From: Streptomyces longisporoflavus | GTDB taxonomy: Bacteria; Actinomycetota; Actinomycetes; Streptomycetales; Streptomycetaceae | Assembly: GCF_014649775.1 (NCBI RefSeq) | Contig: NZ_BMTR01000009.1 | Span: forward strand, 304,005-368,004 | DNA length: 64,000 nucleotides | Direction: 5' to 3' | In this document: piece by piece, positions 50,896-59,109 of the stretch | Layout: the number at the start of each line of letters is the position of its first letter | How positions within the stretch are numbered: the first letter of the stretch is position 1 | Made by a program: the position numbers and the translations under genes | Notes under the pieces: generated by a model | Told to the model about the DNA's origin: nothing | Database searches by the model: none | What the model saw: the letters and a program-made list of their open reading frames with translations, nothing else

Positions 50896-51816
50896 CTACT
50901 GCGGAGCCCCCCGCCACCCCGAAACCGGCAGCGCGAACTTCGCCACCAGCCGGTCGGTGAACGACGCGTGATGCAGTCGCGCGAGCCGCACCGGCACCCC
51001 GCCCCTGCGTACCTCGACCCGCGCCCCCGGCGGCAGTTCCACGGTCCGCCGCCCGTCGCACCACAGCACCCCGTGCGACGTGTGGTGCTGGACCTCCACG
51101 GCGAGCACCGAGTCCGGCGAGGTCACCAGGGGCTTGGCGAACAGGGCGTGGGCACTGATCGGCACCATCAGGAGCGCCTCCACCTCCGGCCACACCACGG
51201 GCCCGCCCGCGGAGAAGGCGTACGCGGTGGAGCCGGTCGGCGTCGCGCACACGATGCCGTCGCAGCCGAAACCGGTGACCGGACGCCCGTCGATCTCCAG
51301 GACGACTTCCAGCATCAGCTCGGCCGACATCTTCTGCACGGCCGCTTCGTTGAGCGCCCAGTCGCGGTGCACGACATCGCCGTTGCTGTGCACGACGACG
51401 TCGATGGTCATCCGCTCCTCGACCTCGTAGGCCTTCGTCACCACCCGGTCGACGACCTTGTCGAGGTCGTCGCGCTCGGCCTCGGCGAGGAACCCGACAC
51501 GGCCCAGATTCACCCCGAGCATCGGCACCCCGGAGGCCCGGGCGAACTCGGCGCCGCGCAACAGCGTGCCGTCCCCGCCGAGCACGACGAGCAGCTCACA
51601 GCCGTCGAGGCACTGGGGGGTGGCCTCCTTCACCGTGCCGACCTCGGGCGGCAGCGGCAGATCCACCGCCTCCGCCTCCAGGACGCGTACGCCGATGCCG
51701 CTGCGCAGCAGTCCCTGGACGACGAGTTCGGCACTGCGGATGGCGGCCGGCCGTCCGGTGTGCGCGAGCAGGAAAACGGTACGAGCTCGGGTCTGGGTCT
51801 CTCGGGTCTGAGTCAA
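50896..51816 (-). CDS. nadK: NAD kinase
   Basis: 306 residues. GGDGTLLRGA (the G-G-D-G-T active-site motif), GVNLGRVGFLAE, DWALNEAAVQK and TPTGSTAYAFSAGGPVV. It makes NADP from NAD and ATP. The start is TTG 51816, overlapping the tlyA stop by 4 bases, so it is coupled to tlyA; the later part of the N-terminus (RTVFLLAHTGRPAA) is the usual beginning. Confidence 0.95.
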   Translation of the reverse strand: MTQTRETQTRARTVFLLAHTGRPAAIRSAELVVQGLLRSGIGVRVLEAEAVDLPLPPEVGTVKEATPQCLDGCELLVVLGGDGTLLRGAEFARASGVPMLGVNLGRVGFLAEAERDDLDKVVDRVVTKAYEVEERMTIDVVVHSNGDVVHRDWALNEAAVQKMSAELMLEVVLEIDGRPVTGFGCDGIVCATPTGSTAYAFSAGGPVVWPEVEALLMVPISAHALFAKPLVTSPDSVLAVEVQHHTSHGVLWCDGRRTVELPPGARVEVRRGGVPVRLARLHHASFTDRLVAKFALPVSGWRGAPQ

Positions 51817-52628
51817 CGGGGCCCCTCCGCCACGGCGCGGTCAACGTCCGCCGGGTCGAGTTCGGGCGCCCCGGCACGCAGCCACAGAAAGTACTCGACA
51901 TTTCCGGAAGGTCCGGGCAGCGGGCTCGCAGTCACGCCACGCACACCGAGCCCGAGCCCCCACGCCTGCCGCGCTACACCGCGTACGGCATCGGCCCGCA
52001 GCTGGACGCTGCGCACCACGCCGCCGCTGCCCAGACGCTCCTTGCCCACCTCGAACTGCGGCTTGACCATCAGGACGAGGTCCGCGTCGGGGGCCGCGCA
52101 CCGCACGAGGGCGGGAAGCACCAGACCGAGCGGGATGAACGAGAGGTCACCGACGACCAGGTCGACAGGGGTGCCGTCGATGAGGTCGACCGTCAACTCC
52201 CGTACGTTCGTGCGGTCCTTGACGGTGACCCGGTCGTCGCTCTGCAGCGACCAGGCGAGCTGGCCGTAACCGACGTCCACGGCGACGACGCCCGAGGCGC
52301 CCGCGCGCAGCAGCACATCCGTGAAACCGCCGGTCGACGCGCCCGCGTCGAGCGCGCGCCGGCCCTCGACGACCAGGCCCTGCGGGACGAACGCGGCGAA
52401 CGCGCCCGCCAGCTTGTGGCCGCCGCGCGACACGTAGTCGGGATCGCTCTCGTCGGTCGCGACCACGATGGCGGCGGCGGTCTCCACCTGCGTCGCGGGC
52501 TTGCTCGCGGTGTTCTTGTCGACGGTCACACGGCCCGCGGCGATCAGCTGGCTGGCGTGCTCGCGCGAGCGCGCCAGCTTCCGGCGCACCAGTTCGGCGT
52601 CGAGGCGGCGGCGTGCCACTCCTGCCAC
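51813..52628 (-). CDS. tlyA: TlyA-family 2'-O-ribose rRNA methyltransferase
   Basis: 271 residues. N-terminal S4 domain (about 6-65; RRLDAELVRRKLARSREHASQLIAAGRV), SRGGHKLAGA, then an FtsJ-like methyltransferase domain with ALDAGASTGGFTDVLL and MVKPQFEVG. In mycobacteria TlyA methylates 16S and 23S rRNA. GTG 52628 with CAGGAG about 11 bases upstream. Followed by NAD kinase with a 4-base overlap. Confidence 0.93.
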   Translation of the reverse strand: MAGVARRRLDAELVRRKLARSREHASQLIAAGRVTVDKNTASKPATQVETAAAIVVATDESDPDYVSRGGHKLAGAFAAFVPQGLVVEGRRALDAGASTGGFTDVLLRAGASGVVAVDVGYGQLAWSLQSDDRVTVKDRTNVRELTVDLIDGTPVDLVVGDLSFIPLGLVLPALVRCAAPDADLVLMVKPQFEVGKERLGSGGVVRSVQLRADAVRGVARQAWGLGLGVRGVTASPLPGPSGNVEYFLWLRAGAPELDPADVDRAVAEGPR

Positions 52629-52635
52629 GTTCTGT

Positions 52636-52980
52636 TCAGCTCCTGTTGTACGGGGTCGGGTGCGGGGACGGGACCGCGGGCGCCCTCATGGGCGAGGGCA
52701 CCGGCGGACCGGGGTGTGCGTCGAGCGCGGTCAGCGCGTCACGCAAGCCCCGGTGTACATCCTCGTACACCTCGATGTGGCCGTCGGTGGCGAGGTGGTC
52801 GGCATCGCCGAGACGCTCCAGGAGGCCGTCGACCCGGGCGTCTCCGGTCTGGGCACGTTCCACCCCTAGGGGCGCGGGCCCCGCAGGGTCGTACGTCTCC
52901 GCCTGCTCTTCGGCGGCCGCCTGCTCCACCGGGTCGGGCTCCACCGGCTCAGGCCCGGGGCCCGGCATCGAGTCGCTCAT
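52636..52980 (-). CDS. small acidic hypothetical protein
   Basis: 114 residues. N-terminus Pro/Glu/Ala-rich (PGPGPEPVEPDPVEQAAAEEQAE), one probable helix-turn region (DARVDGLLERLGDADHL and HIEVYEDVHRGLRDALTAL) and a Pro-rich end. No family recognised. It ends 7 bases before tlyA, so it leads the tlyA-nadK-recN transcript. Divergent from the SCP2 gene by only 42 bases. Confidence 0.7.
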   Translation of the reverse strand: MSDSMPGPGPEPVEPDPVEQAAAEEQAETYDPAGPAPLGVERAQTGDARVDGLLERLGDADHLATDGHIEVYEDVHRGLRDALTALDAHPGPPVPSPMRAPAVPSPHPTPYNRS

Positions 52981-53022
52981 GCCCCGACGCTACCCCGAAG
53001 CGCTGCGGTACCGTCGATCACG

Positions 53023-53370
53023 ATGGCGACGATCGAGGAGTGCCGCACGGCGCTCGACAAACTCAGCGACAATCTGGCGGGCGCCGAAGGCGGCGTGCGC
53101 AGCGCCGCCGCGCTCAACCGCTCGCTCAGCTGCCGCATCACCGATCTTGACGTGACCTTCACGGGCCGCCTCGAGAACGGCCGGATCACGGTGCTCGACA
53201 CGCATCCCGGCCCTCCTCACGAGAAGGCCGAGATCCGGCTCACCATGACCGGCGACGATCTGGTGGCGATGGTGGACGGCGAGCTGAACTTCGCGAAGGC
53301 CTGGGCCTCCGGCCGGGTCAAGCTGGAGGCGGGCCTGCGGGACATGCTCCGCCTCAGGTCGCTGCTTTAG
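53023..53370 (+). CDS. SCP2 sterol-binding domain protein
   Basis: 115 residues, a complete SCP2 domain: strand-rich middle (SCRITDLDVTFTGRLENGRITVL), AEIRLTMTGDDLVAMVDGELNFAKAWASGRVKLEAGLRDML near the end. SCP2 proteins bind lipids; the role is unknown here. ATG 53023 lies 8 bases after TACCGT (53009-53014), no ribosome binding site, so it is probably leaderless. The last 17 bases overlap the convergent ABC ATPase gene. Confidence 0.82.
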   Translation: MATIEECRTALDKLSDNLAGAEGGVRSAAALNRSLSCRITDLDVTFTGRLENGRITVLDTHPGPPHEKAEIRLTMTGDDLVAMVDGELNFAKAWASGRVKLEAGLRDMLRLRSLL

Positions 53371-54316
53371 CGCTCGCGCCCGCAGCTTCCGTACCCTCAG
53401 CACCCGCAGCTCCCGCGCCCGCGGATCCCGCCCCGGCGGCGGACTTCTCGCGCACCCGCCGGGCGGCCGGCACCACCAGCGGCGTCCCCGTCTGCGGGTC
53501 GTCGATGATCTGGCACTCCATCCCGAAGGTGTCCCGCACCAGCTCCCTCGTGACGATGTCCGACGGCGCGCCCTCGGCGACGACCTCGCCGTCGCGCAGG
53601 GCGATGAGGTGAGTGGCGTACCGGGCCGCGTGGTTCAGGTCGTGCAGGACGGCGACGAGCGTACGGCCCTGCTCCTCGTGCAGGTCGGCGCAGAGGTCGA
53701 GCACGTCGATCTGGTGCTGGATGTCGAGGAACGTCGTCGGCTCGTCCAGGAGCAGCAGCGGGGTCTGCTGCGCGAGGGCCATCGCGATCCAGACGCGCTG
53801 GCGCTGGCCGCCCGAGAGTTCGTCGACATAGCGATCGGCCAGCTCGGCGACACCGGTCGACGCCATCGACTCGCCCACGATGCGCTCGTCCTGCGCCGAC
53901 CACTGGCGCAGCAGGCCCTGGTGGGGGTAGCGCCCGCGTGCCACCAGGTCGCCCACCGTGATCCCGTCGGGCGCGATGGAGGACTGCGGGAGCAGGCCGA
54001 GGGTGCGCGCCACCTTCTTCGCCGGCATCGACTGGATGACGTTGCCGTCGAGCAGGACACGGCCGGCGGAGGGCTTGAGCATCCGGGACAGGGCGCGCAG
54101 CAGGGTCGACTTGCCGCAGGCGTTCGGGCCGACGATCACCGTGAAGGAGTTGTCGGGTATCTCCACGGACAACTTCTCCGCGATGACGCGCTGGTCGTAG
54201 CCAAGGGTCACGTCGTCCGCGACGAGCCGGTTCACTGCGGCACGCTCCTGCCTGTCGGTGCTCTCAGAGGTATGGGGGTCCGTGGGCTGCTTGTCCATGG
54301 TCGCGCGCGCCTTCAT
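53354..54316 (-). CDS. siderophore ABC transporter ATPase (FecE type)
   Basis: 320 residues. Walker A GPNACGKS (about 65-72; an A-C variant is common in this group), LSGGQRQR signature, Walker B LLLLDEPTTFLD and H-loop VLHDLNHAARYA. Energises import of ferric siderophores. A 30-residue Ala/Gly tail ends the protein. ATG 54316 overlaps the permease stop (ATGA). Third gene of the permease-permease-ATPase operon. Confidence 0.93.
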   Translation of the reverse strand: MKARATMDKQPTDPHTSESTDRQERAAVNRLVADDVTLGYDQRVIAEKLSVEIPDNSFTVIVGPNACGKSTLLRALSRMLKPSAGRVLLDGNVIQSMPAKKVARTLGLLPQSSIAPDGITVGDLVARGRYPHQGLLRQWSAQDERIVGESMASTGVAELADRYVDELSGGQRQRVWIAMALAQQTPLLLLDEPTTFLDIQHQIDVLDLCADLHEEQGRTLVAVLHDLNHAARYATHLIALRDGEVVAEGAPSDIVTRELVRDTFGMECQIIDDPQTGTPLVVPAARRVREKSAAGAGSAGAGAAGAEGTEAAGASAKAAT

Positions 54317-55341
54317 ATCCGCCCCGCCTTGCGCTCGATGACCAGGAGCCACAGCAGGTAGATGCCGCCGAGCACACCGGTGACCACGCCGACGGGCAGC
54401 TGGTCGGCGCCGAAGGCCCGCTGGGAGGCCCAGTCCGCGACGATGAGCAGGGTGGCGCCCATGAACATCGCGGGCAGCAGGTTCGGTCCAGGCGAGCGGG
54501 TGAGCCGCCTGGCCAGCTGCGGCGCGGTGAGCGCGACGAAGCTGACGGGGCCCGCCGCCGCCGTGGCAGCGGCGGTGAGGAGCACGGCCGAGCCCATCAG
54601 GACGATGCGGGTGCGCTCGACGGGCACGCCGAGCGCGTACCCGACGTCGTCGCCCATCTCCAGCATCCGCAGCGGGCGGGCGTATGTCATGACGAGCGGC
54701 ACGAGGATCGCGCACAGGACGAGCAGGGGCCAGACCTGTTCCCAGTCCCGGCCGTTGAGGGAGCCGGTCATCCAGACGACTGCGCGCGCGGCGTCGACGA
54801 TGTCCGCCTTGGTGAGCAGATAGCCGTTGACGGCGGTGACGAAGGCGGAGACGCCGATGCCGACCAGGACGAACCGGAATCCGTGCACACCGCGCTTCCA
54901 GGCGAGCACGTAGATCGCGAAGCCGGTCACCAGACCGCCCACGAGCGCGCCGCCCGCGACCTGCACCGCACTGCCCTGGAAGAGGACGATCATGATGAGG
55001 GCGCCTGCCGTGGACCCCTGGCCGAGGCCGAGGATGTCCGGGCTGCCCAGCGGGTTGCGGGAGATGGACTGGAAGATCGCGCCGCCGAGCCCGAGCGCCG
55101 CTCCCACCAGGAGACCGACGAGGACCCGCGGCAGACGCAGGTCGTTGATGATGAACTCCTGCCCGGCGTCGCCGTTGCCGAGCAGGGTGCGTACGACGTC
55201 GGCGGTCGGGATGTAGAAGTCGCCGGTGCCGATCAGGACGACGCTCGCCACGAGCGCGGCCACGATGAGCACGGCGACGACCACGGCCGTGCGGACGTCG
55301 AGGCGGAAGCTGAGCCCGCCCCGGGTGCGTATCGCCTTCAC
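54313..55341 (-). CDS. FecCD-type permease subunit
   Basis: 342 residues, 10 helices. RLPRVLVGLLVGAALGLGGAIFQSISRNPLGSPDILGLGQG is the family signature; ALGVPVERTR and GPVSFVALTAPQLARRL are the C-terminal contact region for the ATPase. GTG 55341 overlaps the partner permease stop by 4 bases. Confidence 0.93.
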   Translation of the reverse strand: MKAIRTRGGLSFRLDVRTAVVVAVLIVAALVASVVLIGTGDFYIPTADVVRTLLGNGDAGQEFIINDLRLPRVLVGLLVGAALGLGGAIFQSISRNPLGSPDILGLGQGSTAGALIMIVLFQGSAVQVAGGALVGGLVTGFAIYVLAWKRGVHGFRFVLVGIGVSAFVTAVNGYLLTKADIVDAARAVVWMTGSLNGRDWEQVWPLLVLCAILVPLVMTYARPLRMLEMGDDVGYALGVPVERTRIVLMGSAVLLTAAATAAAGPVSFVALTAPQLARRLTRSPGPNLLPAMFMGATLLIVADWASQRAFGADQLPVGVVTGVLGGIYLLWLLVIERKAGRI

Positions 55342-56381
55342 AGCTGAGCCAGCCTCCGCCGTCGTACGAGAAAGATGAAGACCGGGGCGCCGATCAACGC
55401 GGTGATGATGCCGACCTGGAGTTCCGCGGGCCGCGCCACGATGCGTCCGACGACGTCGGCGCCGAGCAGAAGCACCGGCGAGAGGATCGCGGCGTACGGC
55501 AGGATCCAGCGCATGTCGGGCCCGGTGAAGGAGCGCACGACGTGCGGCACCATCAGGCCGACGAACATGATGGGCCCGCAGGCGGCGGTCGCGGCCCCGC
55601 AGAGCAGGGTCGCGGCGGCCATGGACAGGGCGCGGGTGCGGTTCAGGTGCGCGCCGAGCGCGCGGGCGGTGTCGTCCCCCATCGCCATGGCGTTGAGCGG
55701 CCGGGCGAGGCCGAGGGCGAGCACGATGCCGATCACGAGGAAGGGCAGGACCTGCAGGATGGTCTCGTTCTTCGCCGAGGCGAGGGAGCCGACCGTCCAG
55801 AAGCGCATTTTGTTGAGCGCGGCGTTGTCCGTGATCATCACGGCCTGCAGATAGCCGTAGAGCGCGGCGCTCAGCGCGGTTCCGGCGAGCGCGAGCCGTA
55901 TGGGCGTCGCGTTGCGGGTCCCGCCGAGCGCGTAGACGGCGGCGCCGACCACGGCCGCCCCGAAGAAGGCGAACCACACATAGCCGCTCAGCGAAGTGAC
56001 GCCGAAAAAGCTGATGGCGGTGACGACGGCGGCCGATGCCCCGAGGTTGATGCCGAGCAGTCCGGGGTCGGCCAGCGGGTTGCGCGTCAGTGCCTGCAGT
56101 ACGGCGCCCGCGAGGCCGAGTGCCACGCCGACGAGCACGCCGAGCAGCGTGCGCGAGAGCCGCTCTCCGACGACGACATCGCCGTACGTCCCGGTGTCCT
56201 GGAAAAGCCCGTGCCAGACCTGGTCCAGGGGCATCTGTTTCGCGCCGACCGCGATGCTCGCCACGACGACGAGCAGCAGCACGCAGAACGAGACGAGGAG
56301 CCCGGCGCTGCGTATCGCGCGGCGTTTGGGAGGCGCGGGTGTGGTCTCCGCGCTGGCTTCGGGGGGACTGTCGACCAACAC
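55338..56381 (-). CDS. FecCD-type permease subunit
   Basis: 347 residues, 10 helices; ERLSRTLLGVLVGVALGLAGAVLQALTRNPLADPGLLGINLGASA and GPIMFVGLMVPHVVRSFTG are typical. The two permeases form the heterodimer with the ATPase. Start GTG 56381; an iron box overlaps the region directly upstream, so the operon should be iron-repressed. Confidence 0.93.
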   Translation of the reverse strand: MLVDSPPEASAETTPAPPKRRAIRSAGLLVSFCVLLLVVVASIAVGAKQMPLDQVWHGLFQDTGTYGDVVVGERLSRTLLGVLVGVALGLAGAVLQALTRNPLADPGLLGINLGASAAVVTAISFFGVTSLSGYVWFAFFGAAVVGAAVYALGGTRNATPIRLALAGTALSAALYGYLQAVMITDNAALNKMRFWTVGSLASAKNETILQVLPFLVIGIVLALGLARPLNAMAMGDDTARALGAHLNRTRALSMAAATLLCGAATAACGPIMFVGLMVPHVVRSFTGPDMRWILPYAAILSPVLLLGADVVGRIVARPAELQVGIITALIGAPVFIFLVRRRRLAQL

Positions 56382-56385
56382 CAGG

Positions 56386-56404
56386 TTAGGTTAGCCTACC
56401 CTCG
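56386..56404. promoter_or_regulatory. DmdR/IdeR-type iron box
   Basis: TTAGGTTAGCCTACCC, 15 of 19 positions equal to the consensus with TTAGGTTAG and a mirrored C-C-T-A half. It lies between the divergent siderophore operons (starts 56381 and 56435), so iron-loaded DmdR1/IdeR could repress both. Confidence 0.85.
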
Positions 56405-56434
56405 CACTCGACTTCGACGAGAGAAGCACCACCT

Positions 56435-56596
56435 ATGCGCGCCCGCCGCCCGATACCTCCCGCTCTCTGCCGTCGTGTCGTGCTCGGCGCGGACGGCGTC
56501 CTCGCCGTCGGCGGGCCCCTGACAGCATGCGGCGCGAACGACGATGACGCAAAGTCGTCAGCAGCCGTCGCCAGAGCGAAGAAGGCGGCAGCCTGA
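56435..56596 (+). CDS. 53-residue lipoprotein-leader-like peptide
   Basis: Translates as a short basic N-terminus, CRRVVLGADGVLAVGG, lipobox LTAC and GANDDDAKSSA, then stops in AKKAAA. It closely parallels the signal region of the next gene (MSRRGLL, LLTACGGDEKSAKDA). Its stop overlaps the next ATG (TGATG), so it is positioned to couple translation of the binding protein. It may be a partial duplication of the signal region, a short lipoprotein, or a leader peptide. A weak AGAAG lies upstream. Confidence 0.6.
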   Translation: MRARRPIPPALCRRVVLGADGVLAVGGPLTACGANDDDAKSSAAVARAKKAAA

Positions 56597-57663
56597 TGAC
56601 CACCACCCGCCGCTCCCTGTCCGGCAGAGGCGTGGCCCGCGCGAACACGCCCGGCACCGGCATGTCCCGCCGCGGCCTGCTCGCTTCCGGCGGGGCCCTC
56701 GGTCTCGGAGCCCTGCTCACCGCCTGCGGAGGCGACGAGAAGTCCGCGAAGGACGCGGGATCCAAGCCCTGGAGCTTCAAGGACGACCGCGGCAAGACCG
56801 CCGAGGTGAAGCACACCCCGAAGAACATCGTGGCCTTCGTCAGCACGGCCGCAGCCCTGCACGACTACGGCGTCTCCTGCACCGGCATCTTCGGCCCCTC
56901 CAAGCCGGTGGCCGGCAAGCCCAACCCGCAGGCCGGCGATCTCGATGTCGGCAAACTGACGAGCCTGGGCGAGTCCTGGGGCCAGTTCAGCATCGAGAAG
57001 TACGCGAGCCTCAAGCCCGACCTGCTGATCAGCAACATGTTCCCGCCGCCCGCCCTCTGGTTCGTCCCGGAGGAAAGCGCCGAGAAGATCGAGTCCCTGG
57101 CCCCCACCGTCGGGATCAAGGGCGCCCGCACCTCGCTCCTGGACCCGCTGAAGCGCTATACCGAGCTCGCGGAGTCGCTCGGCGGAGACCTGGGGACGGA
57201 GCAGGTACGGGCCGCCAAGGCCCGCTTCGACAAGGCCGAACGCGCCCTGCGCAAGGCGGCGAAGGACGCGAAGGCCAGGGGTGGCCTGAAGGTCCTCGCG
57301 ATGACGGGTGACGCCGACCAGTTCTACGTCGCCGTGCCGGACTCCTACTGCGACCTCAACTACTTCAAGGATCTCGGCGTCGAGTTCGTCGAGGGCAAGA
57401 AGAGCGACGAATGGGGCTTCTGGGAGTTCCTGAGCTGGGAGAACGCCGACAAGTACCACGCCGACCTCATCATGATCGACAACCGTTCGAGCGCGCTGCC
57501 GCCCGAGCAGCTCGCGAAGAAACCCACCTGGAAGCTGCTCCCCGCCGTCAAGGCCGGCCAGACCGTCCCCTGGTCCATGGAGGAGCGCTACAGCTACGCC
57601 GGTTACGCCCCCGTGCTCGAACAACTCGCCACCGCCATCGAGAAGTCGAAGAGGCTCACCTGA
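56596..57663 (+). CDS. siderophore-binding lipoprotein (FecB/FhuD type)
   Basis: 355 residues. Signal with twin Arg (MSRRGLLASGGALGLGALLTAC), lipobox Cys about residue 43, then the class III binding-protein fold: VKHTPKNIVAFVSTAAALHDYG, PDLLISNMFPP, a long linking helix and the C-lobe with VEFVEGKKSDEWGFWEFLSWENADKYHADLI. Tat-like export is possible. ATG 56596 overlaps the leader peptide stop; the gene's own stop overlaps the next ATG (TGATG). Behind the iron box. Confidence 0.9.
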   Translation: MTTTRRSLSGRGVARANTPGTGMSRRGLLASGGALGLGALLTACGGDEKSAKDAGSKPWSFKDDRGKTAEVKHTPKNIVAFVSTAAALHDYGVSCTGIFGPSKPVAGKPNPQAGDLDVGKLTSLGESWGQFSIEKYASLKPDLLISNMFPPPALWFVPEESAEKIESLAPTVGIKGARTSLLDPLKRYTELAESLGGDLGTEQVRAAKARFDKAERALRKAAKDAKARGGLKVLAMTGDADQFYVAVPDSYCDLNYFKDLGVEFVEGKKSDEWGFWEFLSWENADKYHADLIMIDNRSSALPPEQLAKKPTWKLLPAVKAGQTVPWSMEERYSYAGYAPVLEQLATAIEKSKRLT

Positions 57664-58493
57664 TGACCGCGTCCCCGTACCACTTCTTCGATTGCCGCGT
57701 ACTGCGCACCGAGTACGTCACCCCGGCCATGATCCGGGTGGCTCTCGGCGGCGCCGGCCTGGAGCGGATGGCCTCCGCGGGCCGTGACCAGCGCATCAAG
57801 ATATTCCTGCCGCATCCGGGCCAGGACGCCCCGGTCATGCCGGACACGTCGGGCGACGCGGCCAACTGGTACGCCGACTGGTGCGCCCTCGACCCCGACG
57901 TCCGCGGCATCATGCGTACCTACACCACGCGTGAACTGCGCCGCGACCCGGACGAGTTGATCGTCGACTTCGCCGTCCACGGCCCGGCCCCCTCGCCCTC
58001 CGACGGCCCGGCCACCAGCTGGGCGCGGAACGCCGGGCCCGGCGACCGGATCGGCGTGCTCGCCCCGCTCGACGAGGAGAACGGCGCGTACGAGTTCAGG
58101 CCGCCGCAGGACACCGACTGGGTGCTCCTGGCCGCCGACGAGTCGGCGCTCCCGGCAGTGGCGGCCATCCTCGAAACGCTCCCGCCCGCCACGCCGGCCC
58201 GCGTCTGGATCGAGGTCCATGACCTGGCGGACAAGCAGGAGCTGCGGACAAAGGCTGAGGCCGAGATCACCTGGCTCACGGAGGAAGGCGGCACCCCGGC
58301 GGCGATCCAAGCCGCGGAGCTGCCCCCGGGCACCCCGTACTCCTGGGTCGCGGGCGAGTCCGCCACGGTCAAGACGGTCCGCCGCCACCTGGTCCGCGAC
58401 CGCGCCTTCGACCGCAAGCGCATCTGCTTCTCCGGCTACTGGCGCAAGGGCACCACCACGGACGAACTGATAGACCGCAACGAAACAGCCTGA
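57663..58493 (+). CDS. siderophore-interacting protein (FAD-binding reductase)
   Basis: 276 residues. N-terminal FAD domain (about 1-115; IMRTYTTRELRRDPDELIVDFAVHG) and C-terminal SIP domain with DWVLLAADESALPAVAAILETLP and PYSWVAGESATVKTVRRHLVRD, ending in a GYWRKG motif. It reduces ferric siderophore to release iron in the cytoplasm. Coupled to the binding protein by TGATG. Confidence 0.92.
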   Translation: MTASPYHFFDCRVLRTEYVTPAMIRVALGGAGLERMASAGRDQRIKIFLPHPGQDAPVMPDTSGDAANWYADWCALDPDVRGIMRTYTTRELRRDPDELIVDFAVHGPAPSPSDGPATSWARNAGPGDRIGVLAPLDEENGAYEFRPPQDTDWVLLAADESALPAVAAILETLPPATPARVWIEVHDLADKQELRTKAEAEITWLTEEGGTPAAIQAAELPPGTPYSWVAGESATVKTVRRHLVRDRAFDRKRICFSGYWRKGTTTDELIDRNETA

Positions 58494-58503
58494 CCCTCCC
58501 CCT

Positions 58504-58559
58504 CTGCCGGAACCCCGGCCCACCCACGGGCTGGGGCTCCCCCCAAAGAGATCCGGCAG
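58504..58559 (+). terminator. compound hairpin after siderophore operon
   Basis: CTGCCGGA at 58504-58511 pairs with TCCGGCAG at 58552-58559 and an inner CCCC-x-GCCC with GGGC-x-GGGG stem fits inside. It follows the stop at 58493. Confidence 0.7.
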
Positions 58560-58654
58560 CCAAATGCCGCGACGAACGACGGAGCGAGCCACGCGAGTGC
58601 GCACGGCAACCGCCCGAAAGCGGCGCCGGACCGCACCCGAGGCCAGCCCCCACC

Positions 58655-58858
58655 AGCAAGCGGCACACAGCCGACCGCAACACCCAACGGCAAGCAGCAC
58701 CCAGCCGAGCGCAGCACCCAACGGCAAGCGGCACCCAGCCGAGCGCGACACCCGACTGCGAGCGGCACCCAGCCAAGGACAGCTCCTAACGGCAAGCATC
58801 ACCCAGCCGACCGCAGCACGCGACGGCAAGCAGCACCCAGCCGAGGACAGCCCCCAGC
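58655..58858. repeat. six tandem 34-bp repeats
   Basis: Units start at 58655, 58689, 58723, 58757, 58791 and 58825, with an exact 34-base period. The core AGC-x-x-CACCCAGCC is present in all or nearly all; the last unit is diverging. The length is not a multiple of three, and no reading frame is supported. No spacers occur between the units. Confidence 0.92.
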
Positions 58859-59100
58859 CGACCGCCCCGCGGCTGCCAACCGAGCAAGACGCCCAGCCGA
58901 CCGCATCCCCCGCCCGCCGCTAGCCACCGGCGCTCAGTCGGCCTCGTCCGCCCTCCGCCGACAGGGCTGACGCCCGGCCGACAGCTGCTGACGCCCGACC
59001 GACCACATCCGCCCCCGCCGACAGCCACCAACGCCCAGCCGGCCGCACTAGCCCCCGCCGACAACCACCGACGCCCAGCCGACCCCCGCCAATCCCCGCC
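58859..59100. repeat. degenerate continuation of the tandem array
   Basis: Irregular further copies of a CGCCCAGCCGACC core (for example near 58890, 58990, 59030 and 59070), with CGCCGACA-like stretches of about 40 bases in the last part. No gene supported. Confidence 0.65.
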
Positions 59101-59109
59101 GCCCCCGAG

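Noticed and set aside
57603..58829. Long minus-strand open frame antisense to the siderophore-interacting protein and running into the 34-bp repeats
   Set aside because: It is a shadow of the high-GC gene below it; the repeat part cycles through all three frames because 34 is not a multiple of three, and there is no ribosome binding site or domain.
58655..58858. CRISPR array
   Set aside because: The units are contiguous, with no spacers between them, and no cas gene is present; this is a simple tandem array.
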